This document shows, in pieces, positions 1 to 41,588 of a stretch of DNA of 64,000 nt; positions within the stretch are counted from its first letter, which is position 1, and every line of letters begins with the position of its first letter. This DNA is from Cristatella mucedo (lineage: Eukaryota; Bryozoa; Phylactolaemata; Cristatellidae): the NCBI GenBank assembly GCA_009760855.2, contig WPIO01000034.1, positions 2,871,501 through 2,935,500 on the forward strand, in the 5' to 3' direction. The notes below the pieces were generated by a model. The model was not told where the DNA came from and did no database searches. It saw only the letters and a program-made list of their open reading frames with translations. The position numbers and the translations under genes were made by a program.

Positions 1-499
1 CCACCCACTACTCAGCCAGCTCGCCGCCCATCCCCCTCCCCGCACTAAATTTAAATCTTTTGGCGATGAAGGGCGTTGAGTAGATATGCACCGCAAAGCT
101 GAAACTCGCTTCCATCTGCAGTCATTACCAGCAATTACCTTGCACCGTGCATTCAAGTCTCAGCCACACGACGACGCGTGCGGGTCAGCCACACCACGCC
201 ACACCACGTCAGCCGCACGACGACGCGTGCGGGTCAGCTCTCTCTTCGCCCCAGTGAACTTGTCTTTCTTGTTCCTAAGCTGTGCTTTTTGCACCGCTGC
301 GCGCACCGCTGTGGCTCCAGCGGCGGCAGATCTCGTGGAGTCTCGCGGAGTCTCGCGGAGGCACGTGAGCGATGAACGAGGCTCTCAGTTTATTCTCTCG
401 AACGTACATACGTATATGCGAGCTGACTGGGGGGGGGGGAATGCAGCTGCGGCGGGCAACGTACCCTGCAGCAAAGGCCGGACGCTGCATCGAGTCAAC

Positions 500-530
500 T
501 GCCCAGCCACCTGCTGCAGGTGGCTGGGCA
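500..530. repeat. Perfect palindrome flanked by direct repeats
   Basis: TGCCCAGCCACCTG and its exact reverse complement surround three bases. GGCCGGACGCT occurs on both sides (476-486 and 540-550). Confidence 0.85.
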
Positions 531-540
531 TACATTAGTG

Positions 541-2036
541 GCCGGACGCTACGCTAGTTACGAAAGCAGAAGCAGCAGTCGCACACAGCAGTGCTAGCTT
601 TGCATGATTCAAAACATGCTACTAGCTACAGGTCCTACTAGCTGGTTACTCTGGTTACCGCGGTCTTGCTTGCTTTAGTGTGCTTGCCTAAGCACGATAC
701 CGTGCACGTCACTAAACCTTGGTTATTGATTCTCTTGCAACGAGTTAGAAAGAACCTGAGCTCTCTTGAGCCCAATGCAAACGACCTATTATTATTATTA
801 TTAACTAATTAAATAACGCAACTGAAGTTATAACCAAAGAACACAATAGATCATGATTAAGTTAAGAAATCCTCGCTTTTTAATTTTCAGCGTGCAATTT
901 GTATTAGTGATTATTCAATTAGGACTAAATTCGTCATTTTCTTGCTGTACTGTGACCTGGACTCATTGGAATGGCAGGAAAGTTTCGCGAGCTCTGAGCT
1001 CAGTTTATTTTCTGTAGCTATGGTGAGGTTTTTAAAGACTACCCAATTTAATAGTATGTGTTTTTGTGTTTTAAGCATACTATTAAGTTGATTATCAAAT
1101 TAAATTAAATTGATGAATTAAATTGATGCATATTATTTAAGTATTTAATCTTTAAACACTGATGAGACACCGATGAGAACGACATTCATACAAAGATCTC
1201 GTTTTTAAATATCTTGTTATCTTGTTAGGAAAAATTCTCTTGCTAGGAAAAATCGTACTATATCAGGTATTCATTAGTACCTAATTTACTGCAGTTTCAA
1301 TTACGCTAATTACTGAATACTGAAACGTTGGAATGCTACGTCAAGCACATAATTCCAGCCGGGATATTTATTCACGGCTCCTGAATTATAACGACTAGGA
1401 ACCGGTGATGTCATAATCTGCGTTCAGGCGGCCTAAAAAGCTCAAGTCAGTAGTACATATAGTAGAGTCAATCAGTTGCAGTCACGTGGTCAGGTTGCGC
1501 TCCCCGAAGCTTTCTAGAGAGTTGGCGCTACGAATGCAAACATACGAATATACGAATGCGAATGCGCTAAATAAAAATAAAAATAAAAATATGAATGCGC
1601 TAAATAAAAGTACGAATGCGCTCTTAATACAAATACGCTCTGCGCCCGAGCCTCCGCGCAGCCGTCGAGCGGAGTGGCTCAATGCTAAGGACGTGGCTCC
1701 ATCGACATTCAGGTACGGACGCTGCTAATTGCTGCCACGCTCCGCTGCCGCGGAAGTGCGTACATTCGTGCGTTGATGTGGCGCCGGCGACTCGCTGGAC
1801 TCGTTTTGAGGCGGCTCAGATTTCACCGGTATTTGCGGCGCCTGGACGCCTGGAGTGGCCCCGCTTCGCGCGGCGCTGCCATCGCGGTCAGAAGACTGGC
1901 GCGCAGAAGCCGCTGCAGCGAGTCTGTAACAATACTTCTAATCCTGTGCATTAGCGTACCGAAGGGGAGCGTTAGGAATATGACATTTATTTTGACCAGC
2001 CGGAAGGAGTGTGCTGATCAACTTTCTTGCTGACAG
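541..2036. other. AT-rich intergenic DNA
   Basis: No gene is seen. The only structure is a short tandem GAATGCGCTAAATAAAA motif at 1553-1620. Confidence 0.5.
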
Positions 2037-2068
2037 CCGTGCAACCCTCCTACGACAGGCAGCCTCAG
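2037..2068 (+). other. Possible 32-nt microexon
   Basis: A strong acceptor (ACTTTCTTGCTGACAG) and a consensus donor (CCTCAG/GTAAGG) bracket 32 bases next to the CpG-rich patch. No reading frame can be assigned. Confidence 0.2.
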
Positions 2069-2479
2069 GTAAGGCCAAGGCCATGCTCCCCGCGACCTAA
2101 CCCTTAGAAAGCCCCTCATCGAGACGAAAAAGGAAATTTTGCTTTATACCTGCGGCAGTTCTGCAATGAACTGACTTGGACACCAATTTTTAGAGTGTAC
2201 ATGCAATAAAGTAAGCATTATACAACGAAGCAAGCTCAGTAGTGATGTTGCAGCTCTATAAGGCGGCAATCTGAAAGGATTCAGCTGAATCCTCCCCCCA
2301 GACGTGATACAGTGTTCAATCTCTTGCAGAGCTACTTGGCCAGACTCCTGATTGTACAATCGGGTAATCTCATATTTTACATTGTACAAATGTACAATCG
2401 TATAATTACATTGTATAAATGTACAATGGCGAGCAGCTTGAGCAGGAGGTTCTGGTAGCGTAAATTGTTGCTGCCGCAG

Positions 2480-3860
2480 CGAACCGCATATGTAACGGTT
2501 CGCCTCTTTCCGAGGTCGTGTACTTGACCGCGTAATCCTCTCGCTCTCGTTCTGGCCGCCGCGGCTCCTTCGCCGAGCACAGCGACCCGTAGCAATCCAG
2601 GCGATGGCAGCGAAGGCTGCGAACAAGAAACTGCGAGCGAACCGCGGCAGCAGACGAAACGTCGACCTGACGGCCTCTGCGGCGGTCGCCCGCCCGCCAG
2701 CCGCATTGCAGCGAGCTGCGCCGAGCGAGGAGCAGAGCATTGCGACGCACCCGCTCCACTTCCCTGCCTCGCCCCGCTCCGCCGCCTGAGCCAGCTCCGC
2801 TGCGCAGCGTCCGGCGGCGGCGGCGGCTGCAGCCGCCGAACGCTGCGCAGCGGTCGCAGCCGTAGCCGATCGAAGCGAGGCGTATAGGCGGCGGCGACGC
2901 CGCCCGTCAGAATGCCGCGCGGCGGTCGAGATCCCGCGAGCGAGCGCAGAGCGCAGAGCGTCGAGCACGAGTCGCGGCTCTCTGCGCAGAGGGGTCGTGC
3001 GCTGGCGAAAAAAAATCGAATTACCACGAGAGCTCCGCGTCGCTCTGTTATCGGCGGGCGCCCTACGTCTGAGCTGGCGGCGGCGTCTCGGTCAGCTCGT
3101 CGGTGGCGGCATCTCCGCCTGCTCGCCGGCGGCGGCGTCCGAGCGAAAGCGCGGCGCCGACCGACGCGCGCGCGGCGGCTAGGCGCGCCGCTACCGCCTG
3201 GGCCGCCGCTGCCGCCGCTGCTTGGACAGCGCGCGCCACTTCGCATCCACCGCAGAAGAATGGCCCAATTTTCCGAGGACGCGCGTGGGCGATCGACGGG
3301 AGCGCGCTCGGGCCGGCCGCCCTGCGCAGGCGTAGCTCGCCCTCCAACCCAACGCCCCCACCCCCTCCTCCGCCCGCCCGCTCTCAAAGGCGCTGCGCGA
3401 AGCCTTTTCCAGAGCGGAAGTCGTAAAGGTCGGCACTCGGAGGACACCCGCGAGCAGCTAAGATGGCGCCCGATCGCTCCTAATAAGATGCTAATTGCGG
3501 GCTATCGTATCCGCGCCGCGTAGTCGGCGCTTCGGCAGCGCCTGCGCGCGCATCGCATTCGGAGAGCGCGGCTTCGGACCGGCCGACGGTAGCGCCGCTT
3601 CCAGCGGGCGTGGATTACAATTCGCACGCGTCGAGTTTGCCCGACGCGATGGACGAAGAAGAAGGCGAGAGGAGAGGCTGCTGCTACTGCACGTACCGCG
3701 CGCGCGCGCGCGCGAGCAGCTTTTGGCCACGACCCAGAGCGGCGAGCGTCCGAGCGTCCGGAGGCCGTGGGCGGTGCGGCCAGCCAGCCGCCGCTGCTGG
3801 TTTGGCCCGGCGGTGGAGGCGCTCGCCCCGACCGAGGTCAAGGTGAACGCATTCGATGAC
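2480..3860. promoter_or_regulatory. CpG-rich patch, possible promoter
   Basis: The region is strongly GC- and CpG-rich compared with its AT-rich flanks. Long overlapping frames on both strands come from composition. It contains AAGATGGCGCC (3460), a YY1-like core-promoter motif. No downstream first exon could be assigned, so this may be a promoter or simply a GC-rich patch. Confidence 0.3.
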
Positions 3861-3946
3861 CGGGGTCGTGGGCTCGAGCTCTGCTGCACATGTGGACAGC
3901 GCCGGAATAGAGAGACAGTTCTCTTGGGGCGCTATCTATACAAAGG
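3793..3946 (+). mobile_element. tRNA-derived SINE
   Basis: It begins GCTGCTGGTTTGGCCCGGCGG (box A region), has box B as TCGTGGGCTCGAGCTC, and ends with AGTTCTCTTGGGGCGCTAT. It is the GC-rich divergent form. No tRNA fold is claimed. Confidence 0.8.
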
Positions 3947-4859
3947 AGTTATACTGAGCTAACTTGTAGTTCGATTGCGTGCGGGCTGGTAACGCTCATT
4001 TCCTCAACAGCTGGTGGGAGCATCCCCGAGAGGAGCCTGTGCACAGCTGCGGTCAGCTTCCAATGAGGCGTTGACACAGGCCGATAACCAGCTGGTGAAC
4101 AGACGGCGGATTCGCCATCGGGGTCAAAGGCCAAAGGACAGCCGGAGTCGAGGAGAGGAGACTCGAGTGGGAGAAGGGGGCGAAGGCAGTCGTGCGTCTT
4201 GCGGCTCCGTGGCTTGTGCAATAAACCGTTGGCGTCGTCCATCGGCTGGCGATCATCTGATGGGCGAACCAAACAGCATAACTTCGCGCTCCTCTCGTCG
4301 AAGTGGACATTGGGCGGGACACTCGCGGTCACGCTTCCGGTTTTCGCCCGCCTGCCGTCTTCTGCCAACTTGACCCGTGGCGGGCGAATTACAGCAGATA
4401 AGACGTCGCTTATGACCGTGCACCCTCGGTCACGATGTCTATGCTTGGTCTGCGACGGAAGCTTTAAGCAAGCTGGCCCTACGCGGCGCTCTAGCGGCTG
4501 CGGAATACAGCGACATTGCCCGCCTATGACCTTAAGGATTTACTTATCCCTACTAATTAAAGCGAGTAAGTCCGTCACCTAGCAAGATGGCGCACTTCTG
4601 CCATGCGGCAAGATGGCGCAGCGCTGTCTTCCGCGATGTAACTACTATGACTCAGCGAAGCCGAAGTCCAAAGGCAGCAGCGAGCTGCTCGTGATAAAGT
4701 AGTTCAGATAAAGGGCTGCGTTTATAGTTCCGCCGGTGCACAACCAAAAAGTGATTTTTTATAAGCAAAGTGGACACATTTGGAAGACGGCCAGCGATTC
4801 TCCGGTCGCCGGTTAAGGCTACGCTCGCTTTGAGTTTCGCTCCAGCGAATCCTAAAAGA

Positions 4860-5640
4860 ACTCCTGGCTATGGGCCTAGGACGTCGGGTTTACGTTTAGT
4901 GTTCACGGTTTAAGTTAAAGGTTAAGGCTGTGTGAATAAAGACTTTGAGTTTTGGTTTTAGAATTTAGCGTTTTTTAATTTATGTAAAGTATTTCAGGTC
5001 TAAGCTTAAGGTTTTAGGGTTAGGGTGCAGGATTTAATAATAATAATAATTCACTTGATAAAGCGCCCTCAGAGAACTTAATCTCTCTCTAGGCGCTTTA
5101 CATTTGGTGTAAAGTGAAATGCAATTGAATAGTGAGTCATACAATCATGCTTGAAAAACAAACGAAATGAATAATATGGTTAGGGGTGACATGCACAGGG
5201 TCAGCATGCAAATGTGGTTAGTGGCAGCATGCACAGTGTCAGCACGCATAAGCACATCAAGGACGAATCACAGGGACCCACTAAATGCTGTCCTAAATAG
5301 GTGTGTTTTTAGGTTCCTTTTAAATGTGGTCAGGTCAGGGGATGTTCTGACGCAGGTCGGGAGGGAGTTCCAGGCTTTGGGAGCATATGAACTAAATGCA
5401 CGGTCTCCAAAGGATTTAAGGTTTGATTTACGGTTTAGGGCTTGGCTATTCGGTTTCGATTTCGGGTTTGTGGTTGAGGGTATGAGATTTAGGCTTATTT
5501 GCAGGTTTTATATTTCCATGCTTATAGTGTCAGGTTTCGGACTTAGGGTTTCGTTTTTCTGATTTTAAAGTTTTATGAGTGAAGATTCAGATTCCGTGGC
5601 TTAGTTTACTAGTTTTTGGGTTTAATACATTATTTCTTGG
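4860..5640. repeat. Degenerate TTTAGGG-like tract
   Basis: The plus strand repeatedly reads GGTTTAGGG, GGTTTTAGGG, GGTTTAAG and CTTAGGGTTT on both sides of the LINE at 5033-5412. It is a degenerate G/T-rich tract, not a clean telomeric repeat. Confidence 0.5.
5033..5412 (-). mobile_element. LINE family 2, 3' end (ORF2 C-terminus, UTR and tail)
   Basis: The reverse strand reads FGDRAFSSYAPKAWNSLPT and then TTFKRNLKTHLFRTAFSGSL before TGA. This is the usual C-terminal motif of CR1/L2/RTE-type ORF2 proteins. A ~220-bp 3' UTR follows and ends with GGGCGCTTTATCAAGTGAA and an ATT repeat. It is the best preserved 3' end of this family in the window. Confidence 0.8.
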
Positions 5641-6038
5641 CTTAGCAGTAAGATGCTAATTGTTAGCAATGTAGGATGCAGTGTATACTATTCCTGGTTT
5701 AATAGTATTAGCTGATTAAAAAGCCTCATCTTCTAACTTGTTAATTATTTTATTTTCATTTTATAATTATTTAATTTTAAAAAATTTGGCCAGCAGCCTT
5801 TGCGGCAATCATTGCACTTGAAGTGGACACAGTATAATTTTTGGCAGCGGTATTGCCGTTTAAATATGTGAAAAAGGCTGGCTGGACTAGGCCATCGGAG
5901 ACCATAATATAGAATAAGCGCATGCTCGTGAAACTTACCTGGATGATGGACCCGGATGAGCACTCTCTCTGTATAAGCTGGAATATCAAAACTGCAGTTT
6001 TGTGACGCTTATTGTGAAAATGGCAGCTCTGTCGTAGA

Positions 6039-6090
6039 TGCAGCGCCAGGCCATTGGCGAGGGACCCCTCGCCAATGGTCTGGCGCTGCA
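6039..6090. repeat. Near-perfect hairpin palindrome with flanking direct repeats
   Basis: TGCAGCGCCAGGCCATTGGC pairs with its reverse complement on the right arm with one mismatch over about 25 bp and almost no loop. GTCGTAG flanks both ends (6031 and 6092). Confidence 0.85.
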
Positions 6091-6410
6091 CGTCGTAGCT
6101 GGTAGCTTGGCGCGCTGGCTGAGGTACAGTGGCCAGTGGCTGCTCCCACAATAATTCAGGAGGGACAAAGACACCAACGTTTTTTCGCCACGTGCGCTCA
6201 CAGCACGTGTATGTCTTGCATTTCTCATCGCTGTGAAATATTGGTTAAATAAAGCGTCGTGGAGGCTTACTAATTCCCAGGCGCTTTAACATCTAGTTTC
6301 ACTTGAGTACTACGCGCCTTATTGCTAAAAAATTACTGATGCAGCTGTTGAAATGCATTTTACAGTACTCATGGGATAATTGACGATTGATTTGTCTGGG
6401 CACCGGAGGT

Positions 6411-6454
6411 CTCTGGCTGTCGCAGCCTGACAGCGAAGATGCTGCGATAGCCAG
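6411..6454. repeat. Imperfect hairpin
   Basis: TCTGGCTGTCGCAGC pairs with GCTGCGATAGCCAGA (one mismatch) around a 14-base loop. Confidence 0.6.
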
Positions 6455-7276
6455 ACTGGCCGCTGACCATGACTGAAACGTGACTGGCAACTGGCCGGTT
6501 GCTGTTACGCAGCTGCTGCTTTGATTGCTGCACGGAAGAATCGTACGTATATTTAAAAGCTCATTTTATGAAATGCAAAACTATGCACGATCTCCACGGC
6601 GTATATCCGCTGGCCGCAGTGAGCCACACACGAACGAAACGCCTCGCAACGAATCTTTAAAAACAAGCTAGCAGCACCCAGAATGGCTCGCAAGAAAAGT
6701 TCGCAGCCGTAAGCACTAGGGAGTAGCGCCTGTCCTGATAAAAACCCAGTCGCTGTGCTTCCGGCACAGAGAGACTCTATCCTGCCGTCGCTGTAGTTTA
6801 TTCTTCCCAGACAAACTCGGAATCGTCGTGTGAAGATTGCCATACGTCTGCAGTTTCCGAATAAGGGCAGTACGTGTTGCAAAACGTTGTCAGGGCTTTT
6901 TCAAAAGCCCTCATAGCTGCGTCGTTCTAAAAAGAACCGACAAGATTTCCAGAACAGACCGAACGCTGCGTTGCGAAGTGCATGCCGCCGACGACGGGTT
7001 GCCGCGGCGCTATTCTTTGTAACGAGTCTCTAGGTCCACAATCCTCGAGAAAGCGATCGGGCGCGCACGGAAGAGCTGAAATGCCGTTCGCAACAGCAAA
7101 TCATCCTCGGAAGCGCTCTTCTCTCGCGCATCGCCTAATATGGCGAGCGAGCGAGCGAGTTTATTAGATATATAGAAGTGGGTTGTGATTGTTGAAAGAC
7201 TTCAGCCCCCTGAGAACTTCAGCCCCGTTATCTCGGCCGCTTATCTATCTCTCTCTTATTCCTCGCAGGACGATCG

Positions 7277-37587
<30,311 letters not shown>

Positions 37588-38990
37588 GCTGGCGAAATGC
37601 CGGTCTGAAAAAACGCGACGACCCTGAGACGAGAATGCGCGCCGCCCGTACCACTCTGCATACGCCGAACCACAGCTGCAGCTAGCCAGATTCCGTCAGG
37701 TCCCCGGACCGCAGCGTTTCTGCTGAGAGAGCGCCTGTGTAATCATTCATTTGTGTGCTGTGGATCGTTGAAGCTGTGCTGGCTGCTATGGAAACGTCGC
37801 TGTGCCGAGAGCCGCGCTAGCAATGGTGCTGCCAAACTGGCGGCAAAGTCATCAAATGAAACAAATCCAATAGTACCGAGACGAAATCGTGCTGACGGAA
37901 GAGCCGTCAAGAGATCTTGTTTTATTGCATGATACCTTTGGGCATTGCAGTTTAGCGATGGGGGACTGGGGGGGGGGCGAAGCGAGGGTGACGACTCACA
38001 TTTTCTCTCTATAGGCAACAGCAATCAGGTTAGCTTCGCAGGGGCGGCCATGCTCTTAATACGTACGCAGTCACCCGATAAGCTGCTGAGTAAAAAAAAG
38101 AGGTTTTCTGCAGACAGGATGTAATAAAATTACATTTATTGAAATACTTTAATTAACTACATGTCATTAATTACGTCTAATTAATCGCATTTACGTTTAC
38201 ATTGATTCCGCAATAAATGCGATGCGCTAGCTTCGCTGCAACCAACGCCACAGACCGAATCTAATGTTCTCAACTCTAAATTATTTATAAGATTATCTTA
38301 TCAAATACGCACAGGCAATTCTTCTAGTGGGCTAATACTTGGCGCTAGCTGTCCTATTGGGTACTGCAGCTCGAGGCTCCGCCGCAGTTCGGCCGACGAA
38401 CGGGCGGAGGACGTGCCGCCGCCGCCCCGTGTGTGCCCTCTAGCCCGTGCAGAGCCTCTTTGCGAAGCGCAGGAGGCAAGGCGGCACCCGATGATGGAGC
38501 GCCCTGTTTTAGCTCTTTTCAGAGAGCGAGCGCAGAAAGCCACTTTACCTTGGCTGCTTAATTTGGTGGAAACAATTGTGATGACGAAACTGTCTGTATC
38601 GTCATACGTGCCTCGCGTCCAGCGGTAATAGCAAGTCGCTGGAATAGTGACGATGCGTTATCTAAAACCTTTTTTTGCAGAATCTATGCTTTACTAAAAA
38701 CAAAAACTCGCGCACGGATAATTTTAGCTAAAACAGGAAGACGGCTGGCCCGTGATAATGCTCGTTGATAATGATGAAATGGGCGATTTACGTGGGTTGG
38801 GTTTATTAAAAACTGGCACAGCTTTTTAATTCAGCCACATAGAGAAGTAACAGAGCTAAAGAGATGGACTTTAGCAAAAGTTTAAATGCTGCCACAGAGC
38901 TGAGCGATACAAATTTGAGTAATACAGGCACTGGAATGAAAGATTGAGTTAAGAACCAGTTAAAAGCCTGTAAAAATGTATATAAAAAAC
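37588..38990. other. Region upstream of the MCMDC2 start codon
   Basis: It should contain the 5' UTR and promoter of MCMDC2. The first 200 bp are moderately GC-rich with no TATA-like motif close to the ATG. The rest shows nothing I can support. Confidence 0.4.
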
Positions 38991-38992
38991 TT

Positions 38993-39078
38993 GCAAAGCA
39001 CCACAAGAGAACTCAATCTCTATCCCGGTGCTATACATATGCCACAGGGCTTGACCCCACGACCCTGGTTGTTAAATA
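38993..39078 (-). mobile_element. tRNA-derived SINE, 5'-truncated
   Basis: The reverse strand holds box B (GTGGGGTCAAGCCC), the internal part and the AGAGATTGAGTTCTCTTG tail; the head is missing. Confidence 0.7.
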
Positions 39079-39082
39079 AATA

Positions 39083-39225
39083 CAAATATAATTCATTTGA
39101 ATTGCACCCCAAGATAGCTCAGTTTCTATTCAGGTGCTTCACATATGCCTTGGGGCTCGAGCCCACGACCTCGACCAGACCGTGATCGGTGCGAGCACCT
39201 TAATCACTGGGCCAAACCAGCTCGG
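39083..39225 (-). mobile_element. tRNA-derived SINE
   Basis: The reverse complement reads CCGAGCTGGTTTGGCCCAGT, box B and the LINE-like tail. It abuts a second, truncated minus-strand copy (38993-39078). Confidence 0.83.
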
Positions 39226-40033
39226 AATTAAAGGCGATCACGCCAGCACTAACTCCACAGCTACAAAACCTGAAGTCAGGTGCTAATAAAAACCCTACCC
39301 GTAGTAGAAGCTTGTCCTGAGAAATATTCTCAGTACTTTGGTCGCCACACGATGCTGTCGCATGTACGAATTATAAAGCACGCGGTCCTGCTCTGGTGCG
39401 AATAGAATGGCGTCTGAGAGCGGAAGCGATTTCCTCGCTTAACCGAAGTTGTTCAATATTCTATTTCGAATTAGGATACACATCTATTTCTGCACTGGCG
39501 AAGACCTCAGCAGCCGAGATTTTGGGTATTAAAAACTGTCTGCTCGTGCCAGACATCTCAGTCCCTCTAGTTGAACTCTAGTAGACTCTGCTTCTCGGCC
39601 ACGACTGCCTAAGCTCTACCGAGCACCGGACATCAGTCAATAACGACGGACCGCATTGCGATCGCACTAAGTTAAGGCTCTAAATATCTGCAGCCGCTTC
39701 AATTCGGTCCACGTTCGACAGAGCCCCTCCAGCAAGCAATGGCCCGCAGCCTCTAATTTGACAAGGGGGCTAAATCCTGACATTGCGTGGGCGTGCTCGC
39801 ATTTTCACCTGAAGCTTGATGTCGCATAGCCAATTTTCCGATCTCACTGCTTCGAAAGTCAAGAGAGCAGGCGGCGTGCAGTACCTCCTTGAAAATGCAG
39901 CCCAGCGACGTCAAACAAGCAAGCAGACGATCTGGTGCCATTTATTTGATCCTATGCCGCTTCCTTGTTTTAACAGCATTAAGTAGAAGGTCACTACTAA
40001 GCATTTTAAATAAGTCATCACCATTATTACTTT

Positions 40034-40087
<54 letters not shown>
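40034..40087. repeat. GATT tetranucleotide repeat
   Basis: About 13 GATT units without interruption. Confidence 0.97.
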
Positions 40088-40555
40088 CGGCGGTGCTCGC
40101 GGTTTCTTTAACGTATATTTGCTCACTTTAAGTTTGAGCCGTCTCGTAATTCCATTAACGTAATCCGCAATTCCATTAAATTTATTTATTCTTATTTATT
40201 TTATCTTATTTATTCCGTTTATTCTCGTAATTCCATAACCTGGGAGTTCTCGAAGCCCGCGGCTCCCAGCACAAGAGCAGAGACACCGAAGCGAGCGCTG
40301 AAAGAAGGTCGGACAGAAAGCCATTGTTTTTAGCATCGCTCCGGAAGCAGACCACGAGGCTGCGCGTGAAAAAGGCGTCCTCGGCAATAGCGCTCGGCTG
40401 TATTATAAAATGCCTTGCAACGTTTACAATTTGACATGAGGCGTCATGAGTGCGCGTTGCAAGGGAGCCAACGCAACGAAGTCGGAGATCACCAAATGTC
40501 TAGAAATAGAAAATGTTCATATCGTTGATACAGTACAGCTACCTCAGCATCTTGC

Positions 40556-41076
40556 AATAATAATAATAATGCATTTGATAAAGCGCCCTCAGAGAACTCA
40601 ATCTCTCTCTAGGCGCTTTACATTTGCTTCAGTCTTTGCCGAGCTGGTTTGGTCTAGCGGTTAAGGTGCTCGCCGCGACCAAGGTCTGATTGAGGTCGTG
40701 GGCTCGAGCCCCGAGGCATATGTGAAGCGCCTGAATAGAAATTAAGTTCTCTTGGGGCGCTATATAAATCAATTAAATGAGTTATATTGCTGCAAAGGGA
40801 AATGCAATTGAATGGTGATTAAATATCGTGCTTGAAAAACGAACAAAATGAATAACATGATTAGGGGTGACATGCACAGAGTCAGCATGCAAATGTGGTT
40901 AGTGGCAGCATGCACAGTGTCAGCACGCATAAGCACATCAAGGACGAATCACAGGGACCCACTAAATGCTGTCCTAAATAGGTGTGTTTTTAATTTCTTT
41001 TTAAATGCAGTCAGGTCAGGGGATGTTCTGACTCAGGTCGGGAGGGAGTTCCAGGCTTTCGGAGCATACCTTAATT
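40556..41076 (-). mobile_element. LINE family 2, 3' end split by a SINE
   Basis: The tail (40556-40628) and the UTR plus ORF2 end (40787-41076) match the 5033-5412 copy. They are separated by a SINE flanked by TTGCT duplications. The ORF2 end keeps the LNRCVF/REFQ landmarks seen in reverse in the other copies. Confidence 0.8.
40629..40786 (+). mobile_element. tRNA-derived SINE nested in a LINE
   Basis: A full-length copy with the same sequence as 14540-14694. It is flanked by TTGCT at 40624-40628 and 40787-40791, which is the target-site duplication, inside the family-2 LINE at 40556-41076. Confidence 0.88.
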
Positions 41077-41335
41077 TCTCCAGGTTTCTATTTTTAATAG
41101 GGGGTGAATCAAAAGTGGTCCGCGGCTGCTACGTAGAGAAAACTCGGCGGAGGGATAAACGTACGACGACAGAATAGCGAGCCCCGACCGACAAGAGTGA
41201 CACGTGATATAGGATGGCCTAACACGGGATTTAAGACGGTCTATAAGTCTCTTTAGCGGGTGTGAGTAGATCAAACAACTGCTCCCGCAACGAGGTTACA
41301 GACGAAAAGAAACGTCTGTCGGAAGGTATGTAGCA

Positions 41336-41372
41336 AAGAGATCCGACTAGAGATCCGACTAGAGATCCGACC
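41336..41372. repeat. Three-copy 12-bp tandem repeat
   Basis: AGAGATCCGACT three times, last copy changed to ACC. Confidence 0.85.
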
Positions 41373-41494
41373 AGTGTACTACGGCCAGTGCACTCAATCC
41401 AGTCCAGATGCAAGTCATGACGGTCGATTCGCAATCCGTCAGCACGTCGCAACTTTTTGTATTCCGTTTAGCTACACTCAGTACATTTCTACTG

Positions 41495-41588
41495 CGCCCT
41501 AAGAGAACTTCTTCTCTATCCATTCGCTTTTACGTGCGCCACTGGGCTCGAGCCCACGACCGCGGTCGTTAAGGCTAGCGCCGTACCC
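41495..41588 (-). mobile_element. tRNA-derived SINE, partial
   Basis: The reverse strand holds CGTGGGCTCGAGCCCA and a diverged AGAAGTTCTCTTAGGGCGCA tail. The head is lost. Confidence 0.65.

Noticed and set aside
2144-3447. Long overlapping frames on both strands in the CpG-rich patch
   Set aside because: All frames stay open because GC-rich DNA has few stops; the products are Arg/Ala/Pro-rich with no domain, and no frame is bounded by plausible splice sites.
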